A stretch of 64,000 bases of DNA, taken from a bacterium. Its GTDB lineage: Bacteria; Cyanobacteriota; Vampirovibrionia; Gastranaerophilales; Gastranaerophilaceae. The stretch spans positions 1-64,000 of the forward strand of contig JAFRAO010000041.1 in NCBI GenBank assembly GCA_017405375.1, in the 5' to 3' direction. The translations under genes and the position numbers were made by a program. Below are positions 43,184 through 53,864 of the stretch, in pieces. Each line of letters begins with the position of its first letter. Positions within the stretch are counted from its first letter, which is position 1. Below the pieces are notes generated by a model. It was not told the DNA's origin. It saw only the letters and a list, made by a program, of their open reading frames with translations, and did not search any database.

Positions 43184-43804
43184 ATGTTCAAACGAAAATG
43201 TAAAATAATCTTTATAGCGCATGGTTCAACAATTTATTCAGAAGAAAACAGGGTTTCTGATAAATTAGATTACCCACCATTAAATGAAAGCGGATATGAA
43301 GAAATAGAAAAAATATGTGAATTTATCAAAAAGCGCGGATTAAAATTGAATGGTGTATATTCAAGCCCGTCTTTGTGTTGTGTCCAAAGCGCTGAAATTA
43401 TAGCAGAAGCAATAAGGCAAGAGGTTGTTGTTATTCCGTCATTAATTAACAGAAAATGCGGAATATTGTCCGGTTTGACTTTTGAGCAAATTGAGAAAAA
43501 ACATCCTGATTTGTTAGAAGAATTGCACAAAAATCCTTTAAGTTTTTGCCCAAAAGGCGGGGAAGAAGTTCAAATTTTCAACGAACGTATTCGTGATGTA
43601 CTTTCAGATTTAATTAAGCAAAATCTTGACGGGCGGATAATTGTTGTTACTCATCCGTCAATCATTCAAAGTGCTATAAGAAATGCATTAAGCATTCCGC
43701 CTGAGCACCAATACAAAATGCATATAAGACCTGCATCCGCAACTCAAATAAGCTATTTTAAAGACTGGGCAAGTTTAGTTTATTCCAATTACACTCCGCT
43801 TTAG
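43184..43804 (+). CDS. Histidine phosphatase superfamily protein with degenerate active site
   Basis: The fold and order of motifs match the phosphoglycerate mutase-like family (206 aa): KIIFIAHGSTIYSEENRVSDKLDYPPLNESGYEEIEKI, VYSSPSLCCVQSAEIIAEA and GRIIVVTHPSIIQSAIR. However, the RHG signature reads AHG. The second Arg of the usual S-P-x-x-R-x-x-Q-T-A motif is Cys, and the acid residue before G-x-x-x-G is not Glu (NRKCGILSG). The two histidines remain. It is probably a weak phosphatase or a binding protein. It converges with manC, ending 9 nt from it. Confidence 0.82.
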   Translation: MFKRKCKIIFIAHGSTIYSEENRVSDKLDYPPLNESGYEEIEKICEFIKKRGLKLNGVYSSPSLCCVQSAEIIAEAIRQEVVVIPSLINRKCGILSGLTFEQIEKKHPDLLEELHKNPLSFCPKGGEEVQIFNERIRDVLSDLIKQNLDGRIIVVTHPSIIQSAIRNALSIPPEHQYKMHIRPASATQISYFKDWASLVYSNYTPL

Positions 43805-43813
43805 TACAAATAA

Positions 43814-45211
43814 TTAAACTCTGCCATACATATCTTCATAACGAATAATGTCTTCTTCAAGCAAAATACTGCCTTGTTGAAGTTCAATAATTTCAACATC
43901 ATTATCTGAAAGATTTTGAAGTGAATGTTTTTCACCAACTGCAATATCAACACTTTGTCCGACTTGAAGAGTAAGTGTTTCATCACCTTTTCTTACGGTT
44001 GCAACGCCCAACGCAACAACCCAATGTTCGGCCCTGTGATTATGTGATTGCAAAGAAAGTTTTTGGTGAGGATTAACATGTATTTTTTTTGTTAAATACC
44101 CATTCCCACTTGAGATAACCGTATAAAATCCCCAAGGTCTGTAAACTGTTTTGTGAACCTTATGAGTATCATCGTTAATTTTTTTCAATCGTTCATATAT
44201 CAATTTTACATCTTGAGTGTTATCTGTTTTGCAAACTAAAATTGCATCCTCTGTTTCAACAACGACAGTATCTTCTAATCCTATTGTTGAAACTAATTTT
44301 GAAGAAGAATATGCAAATGAATTTTTAGAACCTTCATCTAAAATATTGCCGACAAAAACATTCCCGTTAGAATCTTTTTCGCTAACATCATAAATAGCTT
44401 GCCGTGAGCCTAAATCGTTCCAATCACTTTCCAATTTTACAAGAGCAATTTTATTTGATTTTTCCATAACTGCGTAATCAACAGAAATACTTGGCATTTT
44501 GTTAAATTGAACATAAGGAATTTCTATAGATTTAGAAAAATCAAAATTGTTTAAGTTATCAAATATTTCTTTATTTGTGTTTTGTAATTCGTTCAAGAAA
44601 GTTGAAACTTTGAACATAAAAATACCGCTATTCCAATAATAAGAACCTTCATCTATATATTTTTGCGCTGTTACGGCATCAGGTTTTTCTACGAATTGTT
44701 TAACTTTAAATCCGTCTAAAAGTTTTTCATTTTCAACATTTATATAGCCGTAACCTGTTTCAGGATAACTAGGTTGGATACCGAAAGTTACGATATAACC
44801 TTCCTTTGCTAATTTTTCACCTCTCATAACGGTTGTTTTGAATGCGGCTAAATTTTTGATTAAGTGGTCTGACGGAACAACCAAAATAACGGGATCATTT
44901 TCTTTTGAGACAGTTTTTATATATTTTGTAGCAACTGCAATGGCAGGAGCAGTATTTTTACCGATAGGTTCTGCCAATACAATCGGTTTTTTACACATAT
45001 CTTGGAGTTGATATTTTACATTAGATACATGCTTTGCATTAGTAATACTTATAATATTTTCAGACGGGGTAAAGCATGCAAGACGCTGAAAAGTGGATTG
45101 CAAAAGACTTTGTTCCATGTTCAAATTAAGTAACTGTTTTGGATAAAGTTCCCTCGATAATGGCCACAATCTGCTTCCTGACCCACCTGCTAATATTAAA
45201 CTATACATCAA
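43814..45211 (-). CDS. manC: Mannose-1-phosphate guanylyltransferase / mannose-6-phosphate isomerase
   Basis: A bifunctional enzyme of GDP-mannose synthesis for surface polysaccharide. The nucleotidyltransferase domain starts LILAGGSGSRLWPLSRELYPKQLL and includes FVEKPDAVTAQKYIDEGSYYWNSGIFMF. The C-terminal cupin has RPWGFYTVISSGNGYLTKKIHVNPHQKLSLQSHNHRAEHWVVALG with the metal-binding Gln/His/Glu/His set. At 465 aa it is full length. AGGAG lies in front of the ATG. Confidence 0.96.
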   Translation of the reverse strand: MMYSLILAGGSGSRLWPLSRELYPKQLLNLNMEQSLLQSTFQRLACFTPSENIISITNAKHVSNVKYQLQDMCKKPIVLAEPIGKNTAPAIAVATKYIKTVSKENDPVILVVPSDHLIKNLAAFKTTVMRGEKLAKEGYIVTFGIQPSYPETGYGYINVENEKLLDGFKVKQFVEKPDAVTAQKYIDEGSYYWNSGIFMFKVSTFLNELQNTNKEIFDNLNNFDFSKSIEIPYVQFNKMPSISVDYAVMEKSNKIALVKLESDWNDLGSRQAIYDVSEKDSNGNVFVGNILDEGSKNSFAYSSSKLVSTIGLEDTVVVETEDAILVCKTDNTQDVKLIYERLKKINDDTHKVHKTVYRPWGFYTVISSGNGYLTKKIHVNPHQKLSLQSHNHRAEHWVVALGVATVRKGDETLTLQVGQSVDIAVGEKHSLQNLSDNDVEIIELQQGSILLEEDIIRYEDMYGRV

Positions 45212-45239
45212 GTATCTCCTAACTGTTATCAGCTTTTTG

Positions 45240-45848
45240 TTATTCTATTTTAAAATCATCTTCTGTGTTTTCTTGTTGAGGGAAATTACGTTTAAGCGGG
45301 TCATAATTACCCGTAGATTCAGCACGAAGTTTTTCCATATAGATTTGACCGTTTTTAACAAGTTGTTGATGTTGAGTTAATGTCGATTCCAAACTTGCTA
45401 AAACCTGTTCTGCATAAGCATCTGCACCTTCACAAGTTCTTAGTGCATCATCATGTGCTTGATTTCTAAAGTTTTCAGCATCTTCAATCGCTTTTCTTTT
45501 AATTTCTTCGCATTCTGCAATAACTTGTTCTTTTATTAATTCAGCTTCATTTTGAACTTTTCTTATCAATTCTGATTCACTTAATAATCTTGCAGCTTCA
45601 TTTTGGGCATCTAAAATAATTTTTTCAGCTTTTTGTTGAGCTTCCATTTGTAATTCTTCTTTTCGTCTTAGCAATCTTCTTGCATCCTGGACTTCTTGAG
45701 GAAGTGAACCATAAATGCTGTCTATTATTGCTTCAACTTCTTTTAATTTAATTGCTACAAGATAATTTGGTAAAATAGGAAAACTCTTTTCAAGTATAAT
45801 TTCCAATCTCTTTAATAAATCATAAATTTCGCTTTTTTGAACGTTCAT
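45240..45848 (-). CDS. Coiled-coil protein of the coaD-adjacent family (DivIVA-like)
   Basis: Residues 1-50 form a short domain (LLKRLEIILEKSFPILPNYLVAIKLKEVEAIIDSIYGSLPQEVQDARRLLRRKEEL) and the rest is a long Ala/Glu/Gln-rich coiled coil to about residue 180. Proteins of this design lie next to coaD in Clostridia and some Cyanobacteria and resemble DivIVA or ATP synthase b-type coiled coils, but their job is unsettled. Here the coaD gene is 78 nt upstream on the same strand. A GAGG ribosome site is present. Confidence 0.75.
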   Translation of the reverse strand: MNVQKSEIYDLLKRLEIILEKSFPILPNYLVAIKLKEVEAIIDSIYGSLPQEVQDARRLLRRKEELQMEAQQKAEKIILDAQNEAARLLSESELIRKVQNEAELIKEQVIAECEEIKRKAIEDAENFRNQAHDDALRTCEGADAYAEQVLASLESTLTQHQQLVKNGQIYMEKLRAESTGNYDPLKRNFPQQENTEDDFKIE

Positions 45849-45925
45849 TTTGCGGATAACCTCTCAGATATTTATATAATGATTTTATTTTACAACAGTA
45901 TAAATTCGATTGTCAATTCATGACT

Positions 45926-46414
45926 TTAGACTTCTTTAAATTTATTTATCAAAAACTCATTAACAGGTGCAGGAACAAATTTTGATACATCCCCGCCAAA
46001 ACTTGCAACTTCTTTTACCGAACTTGATGAAATAAAGTTGTATTTTGGTCTTGTTGTTAAAAATATTGTTTTAATTTCTTTGTCAAGTGAACTGTTAGTT
46101 TGTGATAATTGCATTTCAAATTCAAAATCAGAAACGGCTCTCAACCCGCGAATTAAAACTTTTGCGCCTTTTTTTTTCGCATATTCAACAGTTAATCCTT
46201 CAAAGCAATCAACTTCAACATTATTAAAATCCGTAATACTCTTTTTAATTAATTCTAACCTTTCATCAACAGTTAAAAACCCTGAAAAATTTTTCAACGG
46301 ATTGTAAGCAACAGCTATGATAACTTTTTCAAAAATTTCGGAACTTGTTTTTAATACATCAAGATGTCCGTTTGTAATCGGGTCAAAACTTCCGGGATAT
46401 ATTGCAGTTGTCAT
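45926..46414 (-). CDS. coaD: Phosphopantetheine adenylyltransferase
   Basis: Penultimate step of coenzyme A synthesis. A nucleotidyltransferase fold: AIYPGSFDPITNGHLDVL (T/HxGH-type motif NGH), IAVAYNPLKN, VEYAKKKGAKVLIRGLRAVSDFEFEMQLSQTN and FISSSSVKEVASFGGDVSKFVP (ISSS motif). At 162 aa it is full length. It precedes the coiled-coil gene, a linkage seen in other bacteria. Confidence 0.97.
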   Translation of the reverse strand: MTTAIYPGSFDPITNGHLDVLKTSSEIFEKVIIAVAYNPLKNFSGFLTVDERLELIKKSITDFNNVEVDCFEGLTVEYAKKKGAKVLIRGLRAVSDFEFEMQLSQTNSSLDKEIKTIFLTTRPKYNFISSSSVKEVASFGGDVSKFVPAPVNEFLINKFKEV

Positions 46415-46587
46415 TTATTTAACCTCTCATTAATTTGTGTGCTTTATATAAAAATTATAATCTAAACATGAAATATTAATATTTTGTTTATTTTTTCAAG
46501 AATTTGCCAAAAAAGTATTAATATAATATGTGTAAAGAAAGACAATAAAAATTATAAGCAATTAAATAATAAAGAAAGGCGAAAAAA

Positions 46588-48432
46588 ATGGCAAAAACAA
46601 TAGGTATTGATTTAGGTACAACAAACTCAGTAGTTGCTGTTATGGAAGGTGGTAAACCTACCGTAATCGCAAACGCAGAAGGAACAAGAACAACTCCTTC
46701 AATAGTAGGTTTTTCAAAAACAGGTGAAAGACTTGTAGGTCAATTAGCAAAACGTCAAGCAATTCTTAATCCTGACAAAACTATTGCATCTATTAAAAGG
46801 CACATGGGTGAAGATTACAAAAAAAATATAGATGGTAAAGATTATACTCCTCAAGAAATTTCAGCTATGATTTTAAGAAAATTGGCTGAAGATGCTTCAA
46901 ACTACTTGGGAGAAAAAGTTACATCAGCCGTAATTACTGTTCCTGCATATTTTAATGATGCTCAACGTCAAGCAACAAAAGATGCAGGTAAAATTGCAGG
47001 TTTAGATGTACTTCGTATTGTAAACGAACCGACTGCTGCAGCTTTAGCTTACGGTTTAGAAAAAGAAAAAAGCGAAAAAGTTTTAGTATTTGACTTAGGT
47101 GGCGGTACATTTGATGTTTCTATTTTGGAAATTGGTGATGGTGTTCACGAAGTTTTATCAACATCAGGTGATACTCACTTAGGTGGTGATGATTTTGATG
47201 AAAAAATCATGAATTGGATTTGTGATGAATTCCAAAAAACTGAAGGTATTGATTTACGTTCAGATAAACAAGCTATGCAACGTATTAAAGAAGCTGCTGA
47301 AAAAGCAAAATGTGAATTGTCTTCAGTAGTTGAAACAACAATCAACTTACCGTTTATCACAGCAGATGCAAATGGTCCAAAACACTTGGATATGCAATTA
47401 ACACGTGCAAAATTTGAAGAACTTTCTCACGATTTGTTAGAAAGATGTAAAAAACCTGTTGAACAAGCAATTACAGATGCAGGTATTTCAAAATCAGATA
47501 TTAACGAAGTTGTATTAGTTGGCGGTTCATCTCGTATTCCTGCTGTTCAACAATTGGTTAAAGATTATACAGGTAAAGAACCAAACCAATCTGTTAACCC
47601 TGATGAAGTAGTTGCAGTTGGTGCAGCTGTTCAAGCCGGTGTTCTTGCAGGTGAAGTTAAAGATATCGTTTTATTAGACGTAACTCCATTAACTTTAGGT
47701 ATTGAAACATTAGGTGGTGTAATGACTGCTTTAGTTCCTCGTAATACTACAATTCCGGTTTCAAAATCACAAGTATTCTCAACAGCTGAAAACAACCAAA
47801 CTGCAGTAGATATTCAAGTTCTACAAGGTGAAAGACCTATGGCTAAAGATAACAAATCTTTAGGTATGTTCAGACTTGAAGGTATTGCTCCTGCTATGCG
47901 TGGTATCCCTCAAATCGAAGTTACTTTTGATATTGATGCTAACGGTATTGTAAATGTTTCTGCTAAAGATAAAGCAACTAACAAAGAACAAAAAATTACT
48001 ATTACAAATTCTTCTAACTTATCTGAAGAAGATATTGATAAAATGGTTAAAGAAGCTGAAGCAAATGCAGCAGATGATAAACTTAAAAAAGAAGAAGCTG
48101 AAATTAAGAACAATGCAAATTCATTGATTTCTTCAGCAGAACGATTAACTAAAGATTTTGAAGGTAAAATTGATAAAGCTGATGAAGATAAATTAAATGA
48201 ACAAAAAGCAAATTTACAAAAAGCTTTGGATGAAAATAAACCTGCTGATGAATTGAAAAAATTGTCAGAAGAATTACAACAAACAATGTTTGCAATTTCT
48301 CAAAAAGCATACGAAGCTGTTCAAAAAGATGAAGCTGCAAATGCAGGTTCTTCTGAATCAGCAAGTTCTGATTCAACTGCATCTGATAAAAAAGACGATG
48401 ATGTAATTGATGCAGAATATACAAAAGAATAA
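46588..48432 (+). CDS. dnaK: Chaperone DnaK (Hsp70)
   Basis: ATP-dependent chaperone. The sequence is complete: [91 protein letters not shown], then the substrate-binding domain [27 protein letters not shown], a helical lid and a Ser/Asp tail ending [11 protein letters not shown]. 614 aa. It stands alone: no grpE or dnaJ is adjacent and no CIRCE repeat is seen upstream. AAAGGCG precedes the ATG. Confidence 0.98.
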   Translation: MAKTIGIDLGTTNSVVAVMEGGKPTVIANAEGTRTTPSIVGFSKTGERLVGQLAKRQAILNPDKTIASIKRHMGEDYKKNIDGKDYTPQEISAMILRKLAEDASNYLGEKVTSAVITVPAYFNDAQRQATKDAGKIAGLDVLRIVNEPTAAALAYGLEKEKSEKVLVFDLGGGTFDVSILEIGDGVHEVLSTSGDTHLGGDDFDEKIMNWICDEFQKTEGIDLRSDKQAMQRIKEAAEKAKCELSSVVETTINLPFITADANGPKHLDMQLTRAKFEELSHDLLERCKKPVEQAITDAGISKSDINEVVLVGGSSRIPAVQQLVKDYTGKEPNQSVNPDEVVAVGAAVQAGVLAGEVKDIVLLDVTPLTLGIETLGGVMTALVPRNTTIPVSKSQVFSTAENNQTAVDIQVLQGERPMAKDNKSLGMFRLEGIAPAMRGIPQIEVTFDIDANGIVNVSAKDKATNKEQKITITNSSNLSEEDIDKMVKEAEANAADDKLKKEEAEIKNNANSLISSAERLTKDFEGKIDKADEDKLNEQKANLQKALDENKPADELKKLSEELQQTMFAISQKAYEAVQKDEAANAGSSESASSDSTASDKKDDDVIDAEYTKE

Positions 48433-48455
48433 CTCTTCTCAAAACGTCATAAAAT

Positions 48456-48494
48456 TAAAATGCGGCAATATGAAAATATTGTCGCATTTTGTTT
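48456..48494 (+). terminator. dnaK terminator
   Basis: A 15-bp stem, AAAATGCGGCAATAT with ATATTGTCGCATTTT (one G-T pair), is followed by GTTTAA, about 25 nt past the stop. Confidence 0.85.
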
Positions 48495-48513
48495 AATATT
48501 TAATATAGAAACC

Positions 48514-48792
48514 TTAATCTTTAAAAAGTTTTTCTCTTGATTGCATAATAATAACAATTTTGTGGTTGCTAAACGTATAGATTGTAAATGCAATTATAGC
48601 CCATAATAGAATACCTTGAATTAAATTAATTGCAGGTAATGTTGTTATCGGACTAATGATAGCGTTCCAAATAGTCATAGCAACGTATCCCGGAAAAACT
48701 AAAAATCCGCTTATTAAACAAACTACAATAAACAAAAACAATAACAATCCGCGAAAACCATTAACGTCAATTATTCTAAAATGCTTATTCAT
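48514..48792 (-). CDS. Small two-helix membrane protein, unknown
   Basis: A 92-aa protein with two membrane segments (about 14-38 and 54-74): RGLLLFLFIVVCLISGFLVFPGYVAMTIW and LIQGILLWAIIAFTIYTF. The N-terminus MNKHFRIIDVNGFRG is soluble. AAAGGAT lies before the ATG, which supports a real gene. No family could be named. Confidence 0.65.
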   Translation of the reverse strand: MNKHFRIIDVNGFRGLLLFLFIVVCLISGFLVFPGYVAMTIWNAIISPITTLPAINLIQGILLWAIIAFTIYTFSNHKIVIIMQSREKLFKD

Positions 48793-48843
48793 AATAAATA
48801 TCCTTTTTTAAGTCATTCCTCTGACTTAAAAATCAAAGGAACA

Positions 48844-50835
<1,992 letters not shown>

Positions 50836-50899
50836 TTAGTATTCTCAATTAATATCATAGCATTTTACATAGAATTCTAACACAAAAAACAAATAATTT

Positions 50900-51952
50900 C
50901 TAAGAAAAATCTTTTTCAGTTTGATTCTTATTTTCAGATACTACTTCTTTTTTTGCAATAATATCTTTTACTTTTGTTGCGGCGAAAACACCTAAACTTG
51001 CAAATGTAGCAGATAATAAGTATGTTAACCATGCCCAACCCATACTTGTTTTATATTTCTTAGCCAAATTTGGACTTAAAAGTTCTTTTGCAAATTTATT
51101 ACCCCTAATTGATGCCATACCTTCTTCTATAAGTGTCGGTAGAAATGTTGCAAATGACAATTTTCCGGCATTATCTTTTATGAAAGTTGTAATCTTATCA
51201 AAAGTACCTTGCGGTTTTTCATCAGGAGCTTTTTTGGTTTTTAAAAGTGCTGTTATTGCAATAGGAATTGTTAATGATTTTATACTGCCACATTTTTGAA
51301 GAAAACTGCAAACTTTGCTTAAATTATGGTTTATTGCATGGCCTGCTTCATGAAATACGGATAATTCAAGTTTGTTCTCAGGTATATAAATTTTCTTGTT
51401 TGAAAGTAAGTAACAAGCATTCCTTCCTTGTTTAATCATAGAAAACATCGGTTCAATTTTGTTCTTTATTCCGATTTTTATTCCTTTTTCAATACTATCA
51501 TTTTGTGGAATACGCCATTTTTTACATTTATTCAGAAAATTTTGAGCAATTTCATCATAAATGCTTTCAATATTTTTATCACTAACTTTTACTATTTCTA
51601 CTCCATTGTCTTTTAATTTAGAATTTTTCATCATTGCTTTTACTGCATTTTCAGCTTGCAATGCCTCTTGTGCTGTAACAGTGCAATTTTTTAAAAAATT
51701 ACGATAAAAGAATTTATTGATGAAAGAAGGTCCTTTCTTTATTGACGTTCCAAGAATTGTTCCAGCGGTAATTCCACCGATTTTTGAAAGAGAACTTGGA
51801 TTTTTGTATTTTTTCTCTTTATTACTTAAATCTATTTTGTCAGGTTGAGGAAAAGAATTAATTTGTTGAATCGGATATTGAGTTTGAATTTGATTATCGG
51901 ATGTATTTAAATTTTGTAAATTAAACTTTGCTGAAGGGATAACACCATCCAT
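50900..51952 (-). CDS. Putative membrane-associated zinc metallopeptidase (HEAGH)
   Basis: A 350-aa protein. After a disordered Asn/Gln-rich N-terminus (1-60), there is a Gly-rich segment and a helical region. Residues around 210 carry SVFHEAGHAINHNL, an HExxH zinc site. TLIEEGMASIRG about 75 residues later could supply the third Glu ligand. Hydrophobic helices flank the site (SLTIPIAITALL and a C-terminal WAWLTYLLSATFASLGVFAATKV). The layout fits a gluzincin with membrane anchors, but no named family is recognised. There is no signal peptide. Two copies of a 17-bp repeat lie just upstream. Confidence 0.7.
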   Translation of the reverse strand: MDGVIPSAKFNLQNLNTSDNQIQTQYPIQQINSFPQPDKIDLSNKEKKYKNPSSLSKIGGITAGTILGTSIKKGPSFINKFFYRNFLKNCTVTAQEALQAENAVKAMMKNSKLKDNGVEIVKVSDKNIESIYDEIAQNFLNKCKKWRIPQNDSIEKGIKIGIKNKIEPMFSMIKQGRNACYLLSNKKIYIPENKLELSVFHEAGHAINHNLSKVCSFLQKCGSIKSLTIPIAITALLKTKKAPDEKPQGTFDKITTFIKDNAGKLSFATFLPTLIEEGMASIRGNKFAKELLSPNLAKKYKTSMGWAWLTYLLSATFASLGVFAATKVKDIIAKKEVVSENKNQTEKDFS

Positions 51953-51994
51953 ACCTTATTACTTTTCCTTCTTGATAATAATTTTCACTATATA

Positions 51995-52028
51995 ATGCAG
52001 TTACTTATAACATGCAGTTACTTATAAC
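51995..52028. repeat. 17-bp direct repeat, two tandem copies
   Basis: ATGCAGTTACTTATAAC occurs twice head to tail (51995-52011 and 52012-52028) in the region upstream of the minus-strand metallopeptidase gene (ATG at 51952). Confidence 0.85.
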
Positions 52029-52156
52029 AAAACAAATGCCATTAAAAAATTGTTTTACAAATCAATTATTTTAAGTAATGTAACTTGAAATTATCCCAAA
52101 AGGTAAAAAAATATTTTTACTTTGGTGTATAATACTGTGTAGCGCATGGAGGAATA

Positions 52157-52813
52157 ATGTCAAAATCTAAAATTAATTATGCAAGACGTACAGCTAAATA
52201 TTTTAATTTTTGGCGAAGAATTTTTCAAAATATAGTCTGTAAATTTTGGTACGGACTACAATTCAAAATAATGTATAAAGTAAAAGTTGAAGGGAAAGAA
52301 AACATACCGCAAGATAGTAAATACATTGTTTGCGGAAATCATTTATCTTCTTTAGATCCGTTTTTATTGTGCTTTATTTTGCCAAGACCTGTTGCTTTTA
52401 TGGCAAAAAAGGAATTATTTGAAAAGCGTTTTGTGCGCTGGATGCTTGATTGGCAAGGGGCTTTTGCAGTTGACAGAGATAAGGTAGAAGTTTCCACTAT
52501 AAAAACGGCATTAGAAGTTAATAATACGAATTGGGTTTTAGGGTTGTTCCCGCAAGGAACAAGAGCTAAAAGCGGTACGATTGAAGATTTGCGCAGAGGT
52601 TTCGCAGGTATTGCAAAAACTACGAAATGTGATATATTACCTATCGGCATTGTTGGTTCAGAAAATAAAACTATGTGCCCATTTAAAGGAAATATAACCG
52701 TAAAAATAGGTCAAGCTATTCCTTATAGCGAAAATTTGGATGAAGTTATGACTCAATGGGCTTTAGCAATTCAGGATTTAACAGGATTTAAGTATATACC
52801 AAGCTCGGTGTAA
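52157..52813 (+). CDS. plsC: 1-acyl-sn-glycerol-3-phosphate acyltransferase (PlsC family), copy 1
   Basis: Adds the second acyl chain to lysophosphatidic acid in membrane lipid synthesis. Motif I NHLSSLDP (HxxxxD), motif II around AFAVDRDKVEVSTIK, motif III FPQGTRAKSG and motif IV LPIGIVG are intact. An N-terminal basic amphipathic stretch probably binds the membrane. The length is 218 aa. GGAGGAA lies before the ATG. It is the first gene of a long plus-strand run, and is followed 15 nt later by a paralogue. Confidence 0.93.
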   Translation: MSKSKINYARRTAKYFNFWRRIFQNIVCKFWYGLQFKIMYKVKVEGKENIPQDSKYIVCGNHLSSLDPFLLCFILPRPVAFMAKKELFEKRFVRWMLDWQGAFAVDRDKVEVSTIKTALEVNNTNWVLGLFPQGTRAKSGTIEDLRRGFAGIAKTTKCDILPIGIVGSENKTMCPFKGNITVKIGQAIPYSENLDEVMTQWALAIQDLTGFKYIPSSV

Positions 52814-52828
52814 AATTTAGGAAATATT

Positions 52829-53518
52829 ATGGAAAAGATTAAAGAAAAAAGAAATTTTGCAAGAAGATATAAAAAGGAATACCATATTTTTCGTTCGATG
52901 TTTTATATGTGTTTTCTTTGGACTGTTGTTAATTTCGTAAATTATTTTATGTACGGAATGAAAGTTGTCGGAAGAGAAAATATTCCTAAAAAAGGAAACA
53001 TTATTTTTGCGGCAAACCACGTTTCAGAAATGGACCCGCCGTTTTTAGCTACTGCAGCTAACAGACATATTGCTTTTATGGCTAAAAAAGAGTTATTTGA
53101 AGATGACAAAAGAAGCTGGTTAATAAAACGCTTGGGGGCTTTTGCCGTTGATAGAGAAAAACCAGAAATGGCTACATTCAAAACAGTTCGGGATATTTTT
53201 GAAACAAATTGGCCTTTAGGAATTTTTCCTCAGGGCGGAACAAAAAAAGATAAAAAAATTGAAGATATAAGAAAAGGTTTTGTAGTCATAGCAAAACATG
53301 CAAAAGCTGATATAATACCCGTTTCTATTTGTAATTTTGACGGTTACGCTACAAAGTTATTTGAAAAGAACGTTAAAATAGTTATAGGTAAACCTATTTC
53401 ATACAAACTTGATACAAATGAAATTATTATGAAATGGTGCGAAGAAATATGTAAAAATACAGGTTTTGAAAATATGATGGAAAAAGAGAAACAAGAGTTA
53501 TCTGAGGTTGTTAGTTAA
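52829..53518 (+). CDS. PlsC-family acyltransferase, copy 2
   Basis: A paralogue of the gene just upstream, with the same N-terminal layout (KRNFARRYKKEYHIFRSMFYMCF). The catalytic motif is intact (ANHVSEMDPPFL), as are MAKKELFE and AFAVDREKPEMATFK. The glycerol-phosphate-binding motif differs: FPQGGTKKDKK where copy 1 has FPQGTRAKSG. It may take a different acceptor or donor. 229 aa. Tandem plsC genes are found in several bacteria. Confidence 0.9.
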   Translation: MEKIKEKRNFARRYKKEYHIFRSMFYMCFLWTVVNFVNYFMYGMKVVGRENIPKKGNIIFAANHVSEMDPPFLATAANRHIAFMAKKELFEDDKRSWLIKRLGAFAVDREKPEMATFKTVRDIFETNWPLGIFPQGGTKKDKKIEDIRKGFVVIAKHAKADIIPVSICNFDGYATKLFEKNVKIVIGKPISYKLDTNEIIMKWCEEICKNTGFENMMEKEKQELSEVVS

Positions 53519-53537
53519 ATAAAAAAGGAAATATTGT

Positions 53538-53864
53538 ATGAATTCAGTAGTAATTGTTGGTAGAGCGGGTCAAGACGCAGAAATTAAATATTATGAATCA
53601 GGCAAAGTCAAAACGACTTTTTCATTAGCTGTAAATCGTTGGGACAGTAAAGTAAAAGCTGAAGTTACAGATTGGTTTAATATTGATGTTTGGGACAAAC
53701 AAGCAGAATTTGCAGGCGAATACGTAAAGAAAGGCAGAATAGTCGTTGTTGACGGACGTATAAACACAAACAAATGGAAAGATGTTTCAGGAGAAGAAAA
53801 GGAACGTTTTTTGGTTGTCGCAAACAGTGTAAAATTATTAGGTTCTAAAAAAGACGAAGCATAA
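53538..53864 (+). CDS. ssb: Single-stranded DNA-binding protein, short form
   Basis: An OB-fold SSB: MNSVVIVGRAGQDAEIKYYESGKVKTTFSLAVNRW, WFNIDVWDKQAEFAGEYVKKGRIVVVDGRI, and ANSVKLLGSKKDEA at the end. At 108 aa it consists of the OB domain alone and lacks the Gly/Gln linker and the acidic C-terminal tip (DDDIPF-like) that recruits partner proteins in most bacteria. AAAGGA precedes the ATG. It overlaps the next gene by one base. Confidence 0.93.
   Translation: MNSVVIVGRAGQDAEIKYYESGKVKTTFSLAVNRWDSKVKAEVTDWFNIDVWDKQAEFAGEYVKKGRIVVVDGRINTNKWKDVSGEEKERFLVVANSVKLLGSKKDEA

Noticed and set aside
46415-46587. CIRCE element upstream of dnaK
   Set aside because: The expected inverted repeat with TTAGCACTC arms is not there.
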